NCBI GenBank assembly: GCA_001643535.1
Contig: LXTG01000014.1
Coordinates: 1-23,236, forward strand
DNA: 23,236 nucleotides
Direction of reading: 5' to 3'
Origin: a candidate division NC10 bacterium SPGG6
GTDB taxonomy: Bacteria; Methylomirabilota; Methylomirabilia; Methylomirabilales; CSP1-5
Part shown: piece by piece, positions 1 through 7,410 of the stretch
How the letters are laid out: each line of letters opens with the position of its first letter
Position numbering within the stretch: position 1 is the stretch's first letter
Translations under genes and position numbers: made by a program
Notes under the pieces: model-generated
The model's input: the letters and a program-made list of their open reading frames with translations, nothing else
Told to the model about the DNA's origin: nothing
Databases searched by the model: none

Positions 1-184
1 CTTGCCTCAAGACCCGCGTCAAAAGATCCACACCGATATCTTCCCCGTGGGGGTTGGGCACACGGACCTTGAGTTTCCCCTTTTTCATGAAGGGATGCTT
101 GCCGCCTTCGTAGGGACCTTCGAAGCCGAGCGCGCGGAATTTCCTGATCAGTTCGCGGCGGGGGGTTTGCCGGGGGAGGGGCAT
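1..184 (-). CDS. hicA: HicA-family mRNA interferase toxin (3' end outside window)
   Basis: Reading leftward from an ATG at 184, about 61 codons are present before the window ends. HicA proteins are small double-stranded-RNA-binding-fold ribonucleases that cleave mRNA and are neutralised by HicB. The translation has the HicA pattern: an N-terminal segment ending in RELIRKFRALGF, then a Gly-Gly-Lys-His-Pro-Phe segment holding the family's single conserved histidine, then a strand with KVRVPNPHGEDIG. The start overlaps the hicB stop by one base (TGATG), so translation is probably coupled. The antitoxin gene lies upstream, the reverse of the classical E. coli hicAB order but common elsewhere. HicA proteins are usually around 60-80 residues, so only a few codons are likely missing. 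Confidence 0.82.
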   Translation of the reverse strand, partial: MPLPRQTPRRELIRKFRALGFEGPYEGGKHPFMKKGKLKVRVPNPHGEDIGVDLLTRVLRQ

Positions 185-465
185 CAGGGGACGAGAGAGC
201 GGAGGTCATTCCCGGCCATGACAGGGATATCGTCATCCCCGTCCCGAAGCTTCAGGGCCAGCCATTCCTTCAACACCTCCCGCAGTTTCTCTCGGCAAGC
301 GTCCTCGGTATCGCCATTGGCCCAGACGCCATTGAAGCCGGGGATTTCGGCGTACCAGGACCCGTCCTTGAGCCGGTCAAAGCGGGCCCCTTCCATAGCG
401 GCCTTCTCGTAGCGACTGAGTGTCTCTGATGGGATGTGCCAAAGCTCCATTTTCGCCTGTCTCAC
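184..465 (-). CDS. hicB: HicB-like antitoxin (type II toxin-antitoxin)
   Basis: This 93-residue protein has the partial RNase-H-like fold pattern of HicB/UPF0150-type antitoxins: a strand carrying DGSWYAEIPGFNGVWANGDT, then a helix with EDACREKLREVLKEWL. In this family the domain binds and blocks HicA, and HicB often represses its own operon. No separate C-terminal DNA-binding domain is visible, so autoregulation is uncertain. The annotated start is a GTG at 465 with a weak GGACGGA ribosome-binding site. An ATG five codons further in (450) is an alternative giving MELWHIPSE. The stop overlaps the hicA start. A candidate promoter lies about 50 bp upstream. Confidence 0.75.
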   Translation of the reverse strand: MRQAKMELWHIPSETLSRYEKAAMEGARFDRLKDGSWYAEIPGFNGVWANGDTEDACREKLREVLKEWLALKLRDGDDDIPVMAGNDLRSLVP

Positions 466-513
466 TGCAATTCCGTCCAGGCGTGTGTCTTTCTTGTCTC
501 AGTAGGCACCTTT

Positions 514-542
514 AAGATACCGGTGAGAGACAGCGAGTTCAA
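514..542 (-). promoter_or_regulatory. Candidate sigma70 promoter of hicBA
   Basis: On the - strand a TTGAAC box (542-537) and a TATCTT box (519-514) are separated by exactly 17 bp, each matching consensus at four of six positions. Transcription would start near 507, about 40 bases before the hicB GTG. It is the best pair seen upstream of hicB. No operator palindrome was recognised. Confidence 0.4.
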
Positions 543-721
543 GAGATGATGGGGGCTGCTGGGCGAAGACCCCGCCGGTACGTTGGCGCCAGTGGCGAAA
601 TATCGCACAGGCAGGCCAGGGTGCCCTGACGATCGATGGGACGAGGGCGGGCGAGGAGTTGCAACGCCTTGGCGCCTGTGCTATCTATAAGCGGAAATCT
701 AGGGGGGTTGAAAGAATCGGT

Positions 722-3298
722 ATGACTAGATTTTATGATTTCAAGGCCTTTGAGGCCAAGTGGCAGCGGATCTGGGAAGAACGGGAGGCCTTTCGGGTGA
801 TGGAGGACCCCGCGAAGCCGAAGTATTACTGCCTCGAGATGTACCCGTATCCTTCCGGCAAGATCCACATGGGGCACGTCCGAAACTACTCCATCGGAGA
901 CGTCGTCGCCCGGTACTTCCGGATGCGAGGCTGTAACGTGCTTCACCCCATGGGATGGGACTCCTTCGGATTGCCAGCGGAAAATGCGGCTATCGAACAT
1001 GGTGTCCATCCTGCCGCCTGGACTTACGACAACATCGGGTACATGCGAAAGCAACTGAAACAGATGGGTCTCTCCTACGACTGGGAGAGGGAGATTACCA
1101 GCAGTGACCCAGACTACTACCGCTGGAATCAGTGGTTCTTCCTCAAGATGTATGAAAAAGGGCTCGCCTACAAGAAACCCGCCTTCGTCAACTGGTGCGA
1201 GGTATGCCAGACGGTCCTCGCCAACGAACAGGTGGAAGGGGGGCGGTGCTGGCGTGACGAGTCGGAGGTCATCCAGAAGGAACTCGATCAATGGTTCTTC
1301 AAGATCACCGCGTACGCCGAAGAACTCCTCGAGGGACTGGATCGGCTCCCGGGCTGGCCCGAGCGGGTCAAAACAATGCAGCGGAACTGGATCGGCAGGA
1401 GCGTCGGCGCAGAGGTGAATTTCCCCCTGGCGAGCGGCTTGAGCCCCATCACCATCTTCACCACCCGCCAGGATACCCTCTACGGGGCCACCTTCATGGT
1501 GTTGGCGCCGGAGCATCCCCTGGTTCCGCAGCTTGCGCAGGGCAGGCCAGAAGTTCAGATCTTCATCGAGCGGATGCGGACACAAGACCACCTGGTCCGC
1601 ACGGCTGCCGAAACCGAAAAAGAGGGAATCTTTACGGGCGCGTACGCCGTCAACCCCTTGACCGAGGAGAAGATCCCCATCTGGCTGGCCAATTTCGTCC
1701 TGCTGGAGTACGGGACAGGGGCCATCATGGCGGTCCCCGCCCATGACCAGCGCGACTTCGAGTTCGCTAAAAAATACGACCTCCCCATCCAGGTGGTCAT
1801 TCAACCGGAGGAGGGAGCGCTCACCACAGAGGACTTGGAAAAGGCTTACGAGGATGAAGGGGTAATGGTGAATTCGGGCCCCTTTACCGGGTTGCCATCT
1901 TTGCAAGGACGCGAGACAGTAGTCCAGTATCTGGAGGAGCGGGGGATCGGCAAACGGGCGGTGAACTATCGGCTCCGGGACTGGGGGATCTCCCGACAAC
2001 GGTACTGGGGGACCCCGATTCCCATTATTTCCTGTGACCGATGCGGCACGGTCCCAGTCCCTTACACAGACCTCCCTGTCCTCCTGCCGCAGGATGTGGA
2101 GATCACCATGAAGGGGAGATCTCCCCTCGCCAGGGTCGAACGCTTCGTAAATGTGTCCTGTCCGACCTGCCAGGGGGCGGCCCGGCGGGAGACCGATACC
2201 ATGGACACCTTTGTCGATTCCTCCTGGTATTTCCTTCGCTTCTGCAATCCGGAGGCGCAGGACCGGGCCGTGGAGAAATCGAAGGTGGCCTACTGGATGC
2301 CGGTCGACCAGTATATCGGCGGGATCGAACACGCGGTCCTCCACCTCCTCTACGCGCGGTTCTTCACCAAGGTGATCCGGGACCTAGGCCTCATCGTCCA
2401 TGATGAACCCTTTGTAAACTTGCTGACCCAGGGAATGGTCTGTAAGGAAACCTCCCGGTGTCCCACCCATGGGTACCGCTTCCCGCAAGAGGTCAACGCC
2501 CAAGGTCGCTGTACCGAGTGTGATCGTCCGGTCGAGGTCGGCCGGACCGAGAAGATGTCCAAATCGCGGCGGAATGTGGTGGATCCTGACGATCTCCTGA
2601 ATCGATATGGGGCGGACACAGCCCGCCTCTTCTCCCTCTTTGCTGCACCCCCGGAGAAGGACCTGGAATGGTCCGACAAAGGGGTTGAGGGAGCCTTCCG
2701 GTTCCTGAACCGGGTCTACCGTCTGGTGGATGGATGGACGGAAGAGTTCTCCCATCCGGTGCCAGCCATTTCCTTTGCCGATCTCACGGTCGGCCGGGCG
2801 GTCTACCAAAAGGCTCACCTCACGATCATGAAAGTGACCGAGGATCTGGACCGGGACTTTCACTTCAACACGGCCATTGCCGCCCTCATGGAGTTGGTAA
2901 ACGTCCTAGGGCAATTTGACCTGCACGATGAACCAGGGGGGCATGGGGAACGACGCGCTGTCGCGCGCTTTGCTGTTGAGACACTCATCATCCTTCTCGG
3001 CCCCTTCGCCCCTCACCTGGCGGAGGAGCTCTGGCAACGCCTCGGAAATCCCCGGAGCGTTTTTGAGGAGCCGTGGCCTATGCACGACGTCGAGGTGGTT
3101 CAGCGAGAGGTGCTCGTGGTCGTTGTGCAGGTCAATGGCAAACTGCGCAGCCGGATTTCCCTCCCCCCCCACGCCGGAGAGGAAGAACTCCGCAGAGCGG
3201 CACTCCATGACAGCCGGGTCCAGACATGGCTTCAGGGCAGGCAGGTGAAACGGGTGGTGGTGGTCCCTAAGAAACTGGTCAACATCGTCACCGATTGA
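722..3298 (+). CDS. leuS: Leucyl-tRNA synthetase
   Basis: This class Ia synthetase of 858 residues charges tRNA-Leu and edits mischarged tRNA in its CP1 domain. The HIGH motif is HMGH at residues 49-52 and KMSKS is at 611-615. The CP1 editing domain carries TTRQDTLYGATF (usually TTRPDTL) and the conserved AVPAHDQRDFEFA containing the editing aspartate. A CDRCG cysteine pair and the WYFLRF and IGGIEHAVLHL blocks of the catalytic core are present. Before KMSKS there is a small cysteine/histidine cluster (C580-x2-H583 and C597-x2-C600) that looks metal-binding. The frame is open to 659, but ATG 722 gives the standard MTRFYDFKAFEAKWQ start. A TATAAG box at 686-691 could be its -10 element, but no good -35 box sits 17 bp upstream. 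Next come lptE and holA, the classical leuS neighbourhood. Confidence 0.97.
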   Translation: MTRFYDFKAFEAKWQRIWEEREAFRVMEDPAKPKYYCLEMYPYPSGKIHMGHVRNYSIGDVVARYFRMRGCNVLHPMGWDSFGLPAENAAIEHGVHPAAWTYDNIGYMRKQLKQMGLSYDWEREITSSDPDYYRWNQWFFLKMYEKGLAYKKPAFVNWCEVCQTVLANEQVEGGRCWRDESEVIQKELDQWFFKITAYAEELLEGLDRLPGWPERVKTMQRNWIGRSVGAEVNFPLASGLSPITIFTTRQDTLYGATFMVLAPEHPLVPQLAQGRPEVQIFIERMRTQDHLVRTAAETEKEGIFTGAYAVNPLTEEKIPIWLANFVLLEYGTGAIMAVPAHDQRDFEFAKKYDLPIQVVIQPEEGALTTEDLEKAYEDEGVMVNSGPFTGLPSLQGRETVVQYLEERGIGKRAVNYRLRDWGISRQRYWGTPIPIISCDRCGTVPVPYTDLPVLLPQDVEITMKGRSPLARVERFVNVSCPTCQGAARRETDTMDTFVDSSWYFLRFCNPEAQDRAVEKSKVAYWMPVDQYIGGIEHAVLHLLYARFFTKVIRDLGLIVHDEPFVNLLTQGMVCKETSRCPTHGYRFPQEVNAQGRCTECDRPVEVGRTEKMSKSRRNVVDPDDLLNRYGADTARLFSLFAAPPEKDLEWSDKGVEGAFRFLNRVYRLVDGWTEEFSHPVPAISFADLTVGRAVYQKAHLTIMKVTEDLDRDFHFNTAIAALMELVNVLGQFDLHDEPGGHGERRAVARFAVETLIILLGPFAPHLAEELWQRLGNPRSVFEEPWPMHDVEVVQREVLVVVVQVNGKLRSRISLPPHAGEEELRRAALHDSRVQTWLQGRQVKRVVVVPKKLVNIVTD

Positions 3299-3313
3299 TA
3301 GCAGCAGGTAGAC

Positions 3314-3418
3314 GCTGGGATGCTAGAAGGCAGGAGGCCAGCGAGCAAAGCGGTGTGTGCGTCGAAAGGATTTTTGAGGCATTCGCTTTCTTGCTTTAGA
3401 GCATACTAGCATCCCAGC
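3314..3418. repeat. Palindromic intergenic element (fold-back)
   Basis: The leuS-lptE gap contains a perfect 13-bp inverted repeat, GCTGGGATGCTAG (3314-3326) and CTAGCATCCCAGC (3406-3418), 79 bp apart. The interior is partly self-complementary: AGCGAGCAAAGCG on the left resembles the reverse complement of CGCTTTCTTGCTT on the right. There is no open reading frame and no clean T-tract. The element resembles the REP-like or miniature palindromic units scattered between genes of some environmental bacteria. Whether it recurs in this genome cannot be seen from one window. Confidence 0.55.
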
Positions 3419-3481
3419 ATCCTCGCTTTCTATCGCTACTGTCGGCTGACCGTGGAGAGCTGACAACCTGAAAGGGGCCTT

Positions 3482-3988
3482 GTGAAGAAAGGTCTGGTAT
3501 CGATTGGCCTGTTTCTTCTTGCCGCGTTTGTGATGAGCTGTGGGTATCACGGCCAGGTCAGTATCCCCGATGATCTAAAACGGATCCATCTGGCCATTAG
3601 CAGTACCGGTGTTTCTCGCCCTGGGTTGCAGACCCATTTCACTCAGGCCCTGACGCAACGCATCCTGAGTGGCGGGGGGCAAGTCGTGAAAGGACGGAAT
3701 CAGGCAGATGCAACGATGAAGGCCACAATTACCGCCCTTGAGAGGAATCCGGTGGCTTTCGATTCTAGGGATCTCGCCCGACGGTTCCGTCTGGTGGTCG
3801 TCATTGACCTGGAAGTAATCCAGCAGAAAGGCAAGGTGGAACTGGCCAGAGAACAGGTCCGGGGAGAGGCGTACTATTCGGCCCCGCGTGGGATCACGGG
3901 AACGCAGGTGGCGGAGGATGAAGCCATTGGCCGCGCCCTTCGCGACCTCGCCGATCGGGTCGTAACGCGCATGCTGGAATCCTTCTGA
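3482..3988 (+). CDS. lptE: LptE-like LPS-assembly lipoprotein
   Basis: LptE is an outer-membrane lipoprotein that plugs the LptD barrel and helps place lipopolysaccharide in the outer leaflet. The 168-residue product starts at a GTG and has a basic N-terminus, a hydrophobic stretch (residues 5-18) and a lipobox-like VMSC with Cys20, followed by GYHG, the usual CGY start of mature LptE. The body has the family's pattern of an early IPDDLKRIHLAISS strand, a helix-rich middle and a terminal AIGRALRDLADRVVTRML helix. Sequence conservation in LptE is low, so the call rests on the lipoprotein start, the length and the diagnostic position between leuS and holA. Confidence 0.85.
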   Translation: MKKGLVSIGLFLLAAFVMSCGYHGQVSIPDDLKRIHLAISSTGVSRPGLQTHFTQALTQRILSGGGQVVKGRNQADATMKATITALERNPVAFDSRDLARRFRLVVVIDLEVIQQKGKVELAREQVRGEAYYSAPRGITGTQVAEDEAIGRALRDLADRVVTRMLESF

Positions 3989-4021
3989 GGGACAACGCTG
4001 TTTGAGCCAGTCCTCCAAGCT

Positions 4022-4999
4022 GTGAACCAGGGCCAAGTGGCCCCAGCGTATCTCCTCCTGGGTGAGGAGGTCCTGCTTCGCGAAGAGTTCCTCTCTCGTC
4101 TGCTCAGCGCCCTCCTGCCTCCCGGGATGGAGTCCCTTAATCTCGATGTTCTCTCAGGGAGTGAAGTAGCCGGGCCGGATCTTGCTACGCGCTGCCGCAC
4201 GGTCCCGGCCTTCGCCCCGCGGCGGGTCATCGTCCTGAAAGAAGTGGATCATCTCCGCACGGAGGAGTGGAAAGCGATCCTGGTCTATCTCGAAGCCCCG
4301 TCGCCGACCACGTGCCTAATCTGTATCGCTGACAAACTAGACCACGGGAACCGCGGGCTCCAGCGTATAGACCAGATAGGGAAGGTCCTTCGGTTTGCCC
4401 CCCCAAGACACGAGGAAGATCGCCAACGATGGTGTCAGCGATGGATCCGGGAACGGACGAGGCAGCAGGGGAAATCCCTGAGCCCCGAAGCGGAAATGCT
4501 CCTCTTCAGCCTTCAAGGCCCGGACCTTCTCCGCCTCGGCCAGGAGGTGGATAAACTTTGTCTCTTTGTGGGGGATCGCCAGCAAATCGACCTTGAGGCA
4601 GTGGAGGCCCTGGTTGGCCACGGGAGAGCACACGGGATCTTTGAGCTCACTCGAGCGGTGAGCCAGCGGGACCTGGAAGGGGCTCTCTTCTGTGTCCGGC
4701 AGCTATTGGAAAAGGGAGAGGAGCCGCTGCGGATTCTCGGGATGCTGGCGCGTCAAGTTCGTCTGCTCCTTCGGGCCAAGGAACTCCTCACGCAATCCCG
4801 CCCTCTTGGCGAGATGAGCCGGCTGCTGGGGATCCCGCGTCCTTTTCTTCCCGAGATCCTAGAGGGGGCGAAAAACTCGTCCCTACCGCGGCTCGAGCAA
4901 GGGTTAGTTCGACTTCTCAAGTTGGATCAACAGCTGAAATCTTGGGGGAGGGGCCAACGCCTCTATCTCGAACTGGCCATCATCGATCTCTGCGCATGA
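4022..4999 (+). CDS. holA: DNA polymerase III delta subunit (clamp loader)
   Basis: HolA is the clamp-loader subunit that opens the beta sliding clamp during replication. The N-terminal AAA-like domain begins with the diagnostic PAYLLLGEEVLLREEF, followed by LDVLSGSEVAGPDL and RRVIVLKEVDHL; the C-terminal part is the helical collar region ending in LYLELAIIDLCA. The length (325 residues from GTG 4022) is slightly short at the N-terminus. The same frame is open upstream to the lptE stop and encodes LFEPVLQAV just before NQGQVAPAYLL, which matches the usual HolA start. A CTG at 3998 follows a GAGGG ribosome-binding site at 3987-3991 by six bases and may be the true start. The gene follows lptE within a few dozen bases, as in other leuS-lptE-holA operons. 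Confidence 0.93.
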   Translation: MNQGQVAPAYLLLGEEVLLREEFLSRLLSALLPPGMESLNLDVLSGSEVAGPDLATRCRTVPAFAPRRVIVLKEVDHLRTEEWKAILVYLEAPSPTTCLICIADKLDHGNRGLQRIDQIGKVLRFAPPRHEEDRQRWCQRWIRERTRQQGKSLSPEAEMLLFSLQGPDLLRLGQEVDKLCLFVGDRQQIDLEAVEALVGHGRAHGIFELTRAVSQRDLEGALFCVRQLLEKGEEPLRILGMLARQVRLLLRAKELLTQSRPLGEMSRLLGIPRPFLPEILEGAKNSSLPRLEQGLVRLLKLDQQLKSWGRGQRLYLELAIIDLCA

Positions 5000-5047
5000 G
5001 GGCCGAGCGAGTGCCGTACCAACTCCTGAGCGATGGCCGTTGGGAGT

Positions 5048-5111
5048 GGTTCATGGTTGAAGAATGGGAATGAAGGCTTTTCCCTAAACCATGAACTCTG
5101 AACCATGAACC
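5048..5111. repeat. Inverted and direct repeat cluster (AACCATGAAC)
   Basis: GGTTCATGGTT at 5048-5058 is the exact reverse complement of AACCATGAACC at 5101-5111, and a third copy, AACCATGAAC, sits at 5087-5096. The block can fold into a long hairpin with two alternative right arms. It resembles short palindromic intergenic repeats of environmental genomes and is a different family from the leuS-lptE element. Confidence 0.55.
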
Positions 5112-5141
5112 GGCATCGGTGCTCGGTCCACAGTGAGTACG

Positions 5142-5159
5142 AAGGGGGCAGGCCCCTTT
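5142..5159 (+). terminator. Possible weak terminator after holA
   Basis: AAGGGG (5142-5147) and CCCCTT (5153-5158) form a perfect 6-bp stem around a five-base loop. Only a very short T run follows, so this is a weak candidate for ending the leuS-lptE-holA transcript. Confidence 0.25.
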
Positions 5160-5398
5160 GACGCCCTGCCGTGGGCTTGCGGAGTACCTCCGAGGCGGAT
5201 GGGAGGCTCTTCTCTGCAACCCCTCAGTGCCCCTGGCGGAAGCCACTGCTTCGATTCGCAAATACTGTGACGTTTTCCTCCAAGTGTGATGAACGCCGTT
5301 GCTCGCTCAACACGAAGTGAAGCCTGAATACGTTCGTCATCGAACTTATGAATCGAAGGACTAGTGATGTTCGGCCGGACTTATTGGTTGAAGGGGTG

Positions 5399-5671
5399 CT
5401 AGGCAGCGCTCCCCCGGGCTTGCAACCGATGGGCAAGCCGGGATTTGTACCGGGCCGCCGTCCGGGAATGGATGATCCCTCTGGAAGCGGTCTTGTCGAT
5501 AATGGCGATCGCCGCCCGGAAGGCAGCCTGGGTTGCCTCCCGATTCCCCGTATCGACCGCCTGACGGACCTTCTTGATGCTGGTCCGCATCCGGCCCTTG
5601 GCTGCTCGGTTACGTATGGTGCGCCGGTCCGCCTGGCGCAGGCGCTTTGTTGCTGATTTCGTGTTTGGCAA
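5399..5671 (-). CDS. rpsT: 30S ribosomal protein S20
   Basis: S20 is a helical primary-binding protein of the 30S body. The 90-residue, Arg/Lys/Ala-rich product starts PNTKSATKRLRQADRRTIRN and contains the family's SRGIIHSRTAARYKSRLAHRL ending, of typical length. The start codon is TTG at 5671, preceded by an AAGGGGGG ribosome-binding site at the usual distance. No in-frame ATG would give a complete N-terminus. E. coli rpsT also starts with UUG, and there the rare start is part of S20 autoregulation, so similar control is possible here. It is transcribed divergently from murJ. Confidence 0.96.
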   Translation of the reverse strand: MPNTKSATKRLRQADRRTIRNRAAKGRMRTSIKKVRQAVDTGNREATQAAFRAAIAIIDKTASRGIIHSRTAARYKSRLAHRLQARGSAA

Positions 5672-5709
5672 CGATCCCCCCTTAACGAACGAAAATGAAG
5701 GCAGAAGAT

Positions 5710-5738
5710 CTTATAGGGGAATTCGACTCCAATGTCAA
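5710..5738 (-). promoter_or_regulatory. Strong sigma70-type promoter of rpsT
   Basis: On the - strand TTGACA (5738-5733) is followed, after exactly 17 bp, by TATAAG (5715-5710). The -35 box is a perfect match and the -10 box has five of six consensus bases. Predicted transcription starts near 5703, leaving a leader of about 30 bases before the TTG start. The -35 element overlaps the second and third bases of the murJ ATG (5732-5734), so the rpsT promoter occupies the murJ start region. Confidence 0.75.
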
Positions 5739-7315
5739 GCACTTTTGACCCAAAAGCCCCGCCGTACCACCTAGCAGCTTCCGCCTCCGTGGTCAGCGGG
5801 GCAACCCTCATCAGCCGGATCCTCGGATATATCCGGGATATGCTCATTGCCCACGGCTTCGGGGCGGGATTGGCTGCCGACGCGTTCTTTGTCGCCTTTC
5901 GCATCCCCAACATGGCCCGAGAGCTCTTGGGAGAGGGGGCTCTCTCGGCCGCCTTCATCCCGGTTTTCACCGAGACGCTCACCGAACAGGGACGGCCGTC
6001 AGCCTTTCGGCTGGCTGCGAGTGCCTTTTGGACGATGGCCCTCATTCTTGTCGTCGTGTGTACCATCGGCATTTGGAGTGCGCCGGGGCTGGTCCGCCTC
6101 CTCGCACCCGGGTTCTGGGAGGACCCGGAAAAGCTGGCCCTCACCATCGCACTCACCCGGACGATGTTTCCGTACCTGTTCTTCATAGGGCTCACCGCTC
6201 TCATGATGGGGGTTTTGAACTCCCTAGGCCACTTTGCTGCCCCAGCCTTCTCTCCGGCCCTCCTCAACATCGCCATTATCGCGAGCCTTCTCTTCTTAGG
6301 GCCGTACCTTGAGGAGCCCATCTATGCTTTAGCCTATGGAGTTTTGGGGGGAGGGTGTCTACAGCTCCTCTCCCAGTTTCCACCTACCGTGCGCCGCGGG
6401 GTTACGTTTACCCAACCGGGGAAGTGGAGGGACCCGGCCCTCGCACGGATTGGCAGGTTAATGGTCCCGGGCGTCGGCGGGCTTGCCATTACCCAGCTCA
6501 ATGTGTTCATCACGACCCTCCTGGCTTCTCTCCTCGTGGAGGGATCGGTCTCCCACCTTTACTATGCCTTCCGGCTCGTCCATCTGCCTATCGGCGTGAT
6601 CGGGGTGGCCGCGGCAACGGTTGCCTTTCCCGCTATGGCGGCCGCCGCCTCCCGGCATTCACCAGAGGAGCTGAGGAATACCCTGGTTTTCGCCCTGCGT
6701 TTCACCCTCTTTTTGACCGTTCCTGCCCTGGTTGGGCTTGTGATCTTTCGCAATACCATTATCCATCTCCTCTTTGAGCGGGGTGAGTTTACGCAGGCCA
6801 TGACGACCGCTACCGCCCAGGTCTTGCTGGGTTATTGCCTCGGGCTCTGCTTTTTTGTCGCCAATCGGGTCCTGATCCCGGCGTTTTATGCTTTTCAGGA
6901 CACGGTCACCCCGGTCAAGACCGGCGCCATTGCCGTCGCGGCCAACATTCTCTTCAGCCTCCTGCTCATGCAACCGTTGGGGGCGGCAGGACTCGCCGTC
7001 GCAACCTCCCTCGCTTCGCTAGTCAATTTCTCCCTCTTGATGGTCTTTCTGAGGAAACACCTTGGCCCGTTTCGCGGGGAGGTCCTGGGGAGATCCCTCC
7101 AAAAGACGGGTCTCGCAGGACTGTGTATGGCCGGGACCCTTTTCGCCCTCCAAGGCTTGCTGCCGTCTCTGGAGGATCGCGGGTTGCTCGTGCAGCTCGC
7201 GGGATTCTTAGGGGAATTGGGGTCGGGGACGGCAGTCTTTTTCGGGGTGGCAGCCTTCCTGGGCTGTGAAGAGGTCCGATTCCTTCGAGGGCTTTTTCAA
7301 AGATGGTTAGCATAA
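5732..7315 (+). CDS. murJ: MurJ (MviN) lipid II flippase
   Basis: MurJ is a polytopic inner-membrane protein of the MOP superfamily that flips undecaprenyl-linked lipid II to the periplasm for peptidoglycan synthesis. The 527-residue product has the family N-terminus: SGATLISRILGYIRDMLIAH, then DAFFVAFRIPNMARELLGEG and ALSAAFIPVFTE. It shows repeated hydrophobic segments consistent with the expected 14 helices, plus LMMGVLNSLGHFAAPAFSP and LPIGVIGVAAATVAFP, all classical MviN blocks. The ATG at 5732 gives a slightly long N-terminus, and an AGGGGA ribosome-binding site sits 11 bases upstream, longer than ideal. The divergent rpsT promoter overlaps this start, so the two genes may affect each other's expression. 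Any murJ promoter must lie in or upstream of the 60-bp intergenic gap. Confidence 0.96.
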   Translation: MSSTFDPKAPPYHLAASASVVSGATLISRILGYIRDMLIAHGFGAGLAADAFFVAFRIPNMARELLGEGALSAAFIPVFTETLTEQGRPSAFRLAASAFWTMALILVVVCTIGIWSAPGLVRLLAPGFWEDPEKLALTIALTRTMFPYLFFIGLTALMMGVLNSLGHFAAPAFSPALLNIAIIASLLFLGPYLEEPIYALAYGVLGGGCLQLLSQFPPTVRRGVTFTQPGKWRDPALARIGRLMVPGVGGLAITQLNVFITTLLASLLVEGSVSHLYYAFRLVHLPIGVIGVAAATVAFPAMAAAASRHSPEELRNTLVFALRFTLFLTVPALVGLVIFRNTIIHLLFERGEFTQAMTTATAQVLLGYCLGLCFFVANRVLIPAFYAFQDTVTPVKTGAIAVAANILFSLLLMQPLGAAGLAVATSLASLVNFSLLMVFLRKHLGPFRGEVLGRSLQKTGLAGLCMAGTLFALQGLLPSLEDRGLLVQLAGFLGELGSGTAVFFGVAAFLGCEEVRFLRGLFQRWLA

Positions 7316-7327
7316 AACAGATTTTTA

Positions 7328-7357
7328 TTGACACAGGGGGGGGAAGAGAGCTAATTT
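7328..7357 (+). promoter_or_regulatory. Candidate promoter of the ilv operon
   Basis: A perfect TTGACA (-35, 7328-7333) sits just past the murJ stop. A weak TAATTT lies 18 bp downstream (7352-7357). Transcription would begin around 7364, giving a leader of about 115 bases before the first gene. The -35 box is strong and the -10 box poor, as in promoters that need an activator. Confidence 0.45.
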
Positions 7358-7379
7358 ATCCGGTACTTTTCGTCTGGTG

Positions 7380-7400
7380 AGGGGCTGCCTCTTGGCCCCT
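7380..7400 (+). other. Leader hairpin upstream of the ilv operon
   Basis: AGGGGC (7380-7385) and GCCCCT (7395-7400) form a perfect 6-bp GC stem with a nine-base loop. An A-rich stretch, not a T-tract, follows, so it is not a simple terminator. It lies immediately before the ribosome-binding site of a small open frame at 7411 and could be part of a leader control element. Confidence 0.35.
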
Positions 7401-7410
7401 AAAAGGACCG

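Larger units (their letters stand above)
5000..5398. other. Non-coding stretch between holA and rpsT
   Basis: Roughly 400 bp without a convincing gene lie between the convergent 3' ends of holA (+) and rpsT (-). It holds the AACCATGAAC repeats at 5048-5111 and a short GC hairpin at 5142-5159. Open frames here lack ribosome-binding sites and recognisable protein character. No tRNA, SRP RNA or tmRNA signature was found by eye. The rest shows nothing I can name. Confidence 0.6.

Noticed and set aside
481..721. T-box or other riboswitch leader for leuS
   Set aside because: No AGGGTGGNACCGCG-type T-box core and no terminator/antiterminator pair were seen.
539..2344. A 601-codon open frame on the - strand over leuS
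   Set aside because: It is antisense to a certain leuS; the translation is Pro/His/Gly-rich with no family character and no ribosome-binding site. GC-rich codon bias produces it.
5000..5398. tRNA, SRP RNA or 6S RNA in the holA-rpsT gap
   Set aside because: A TTCGATTCGC stretch looked like a T-loop but no acceptor or anticodon stem fits; no GGAAG-type SRP tetraloop context.
5224..6321. A 365-codon - strand frame across rpsT and murJ
   Set aside because: It overlaps both well-identified genes in other frames and has a low-complexity Arg/Ser-rich translation.
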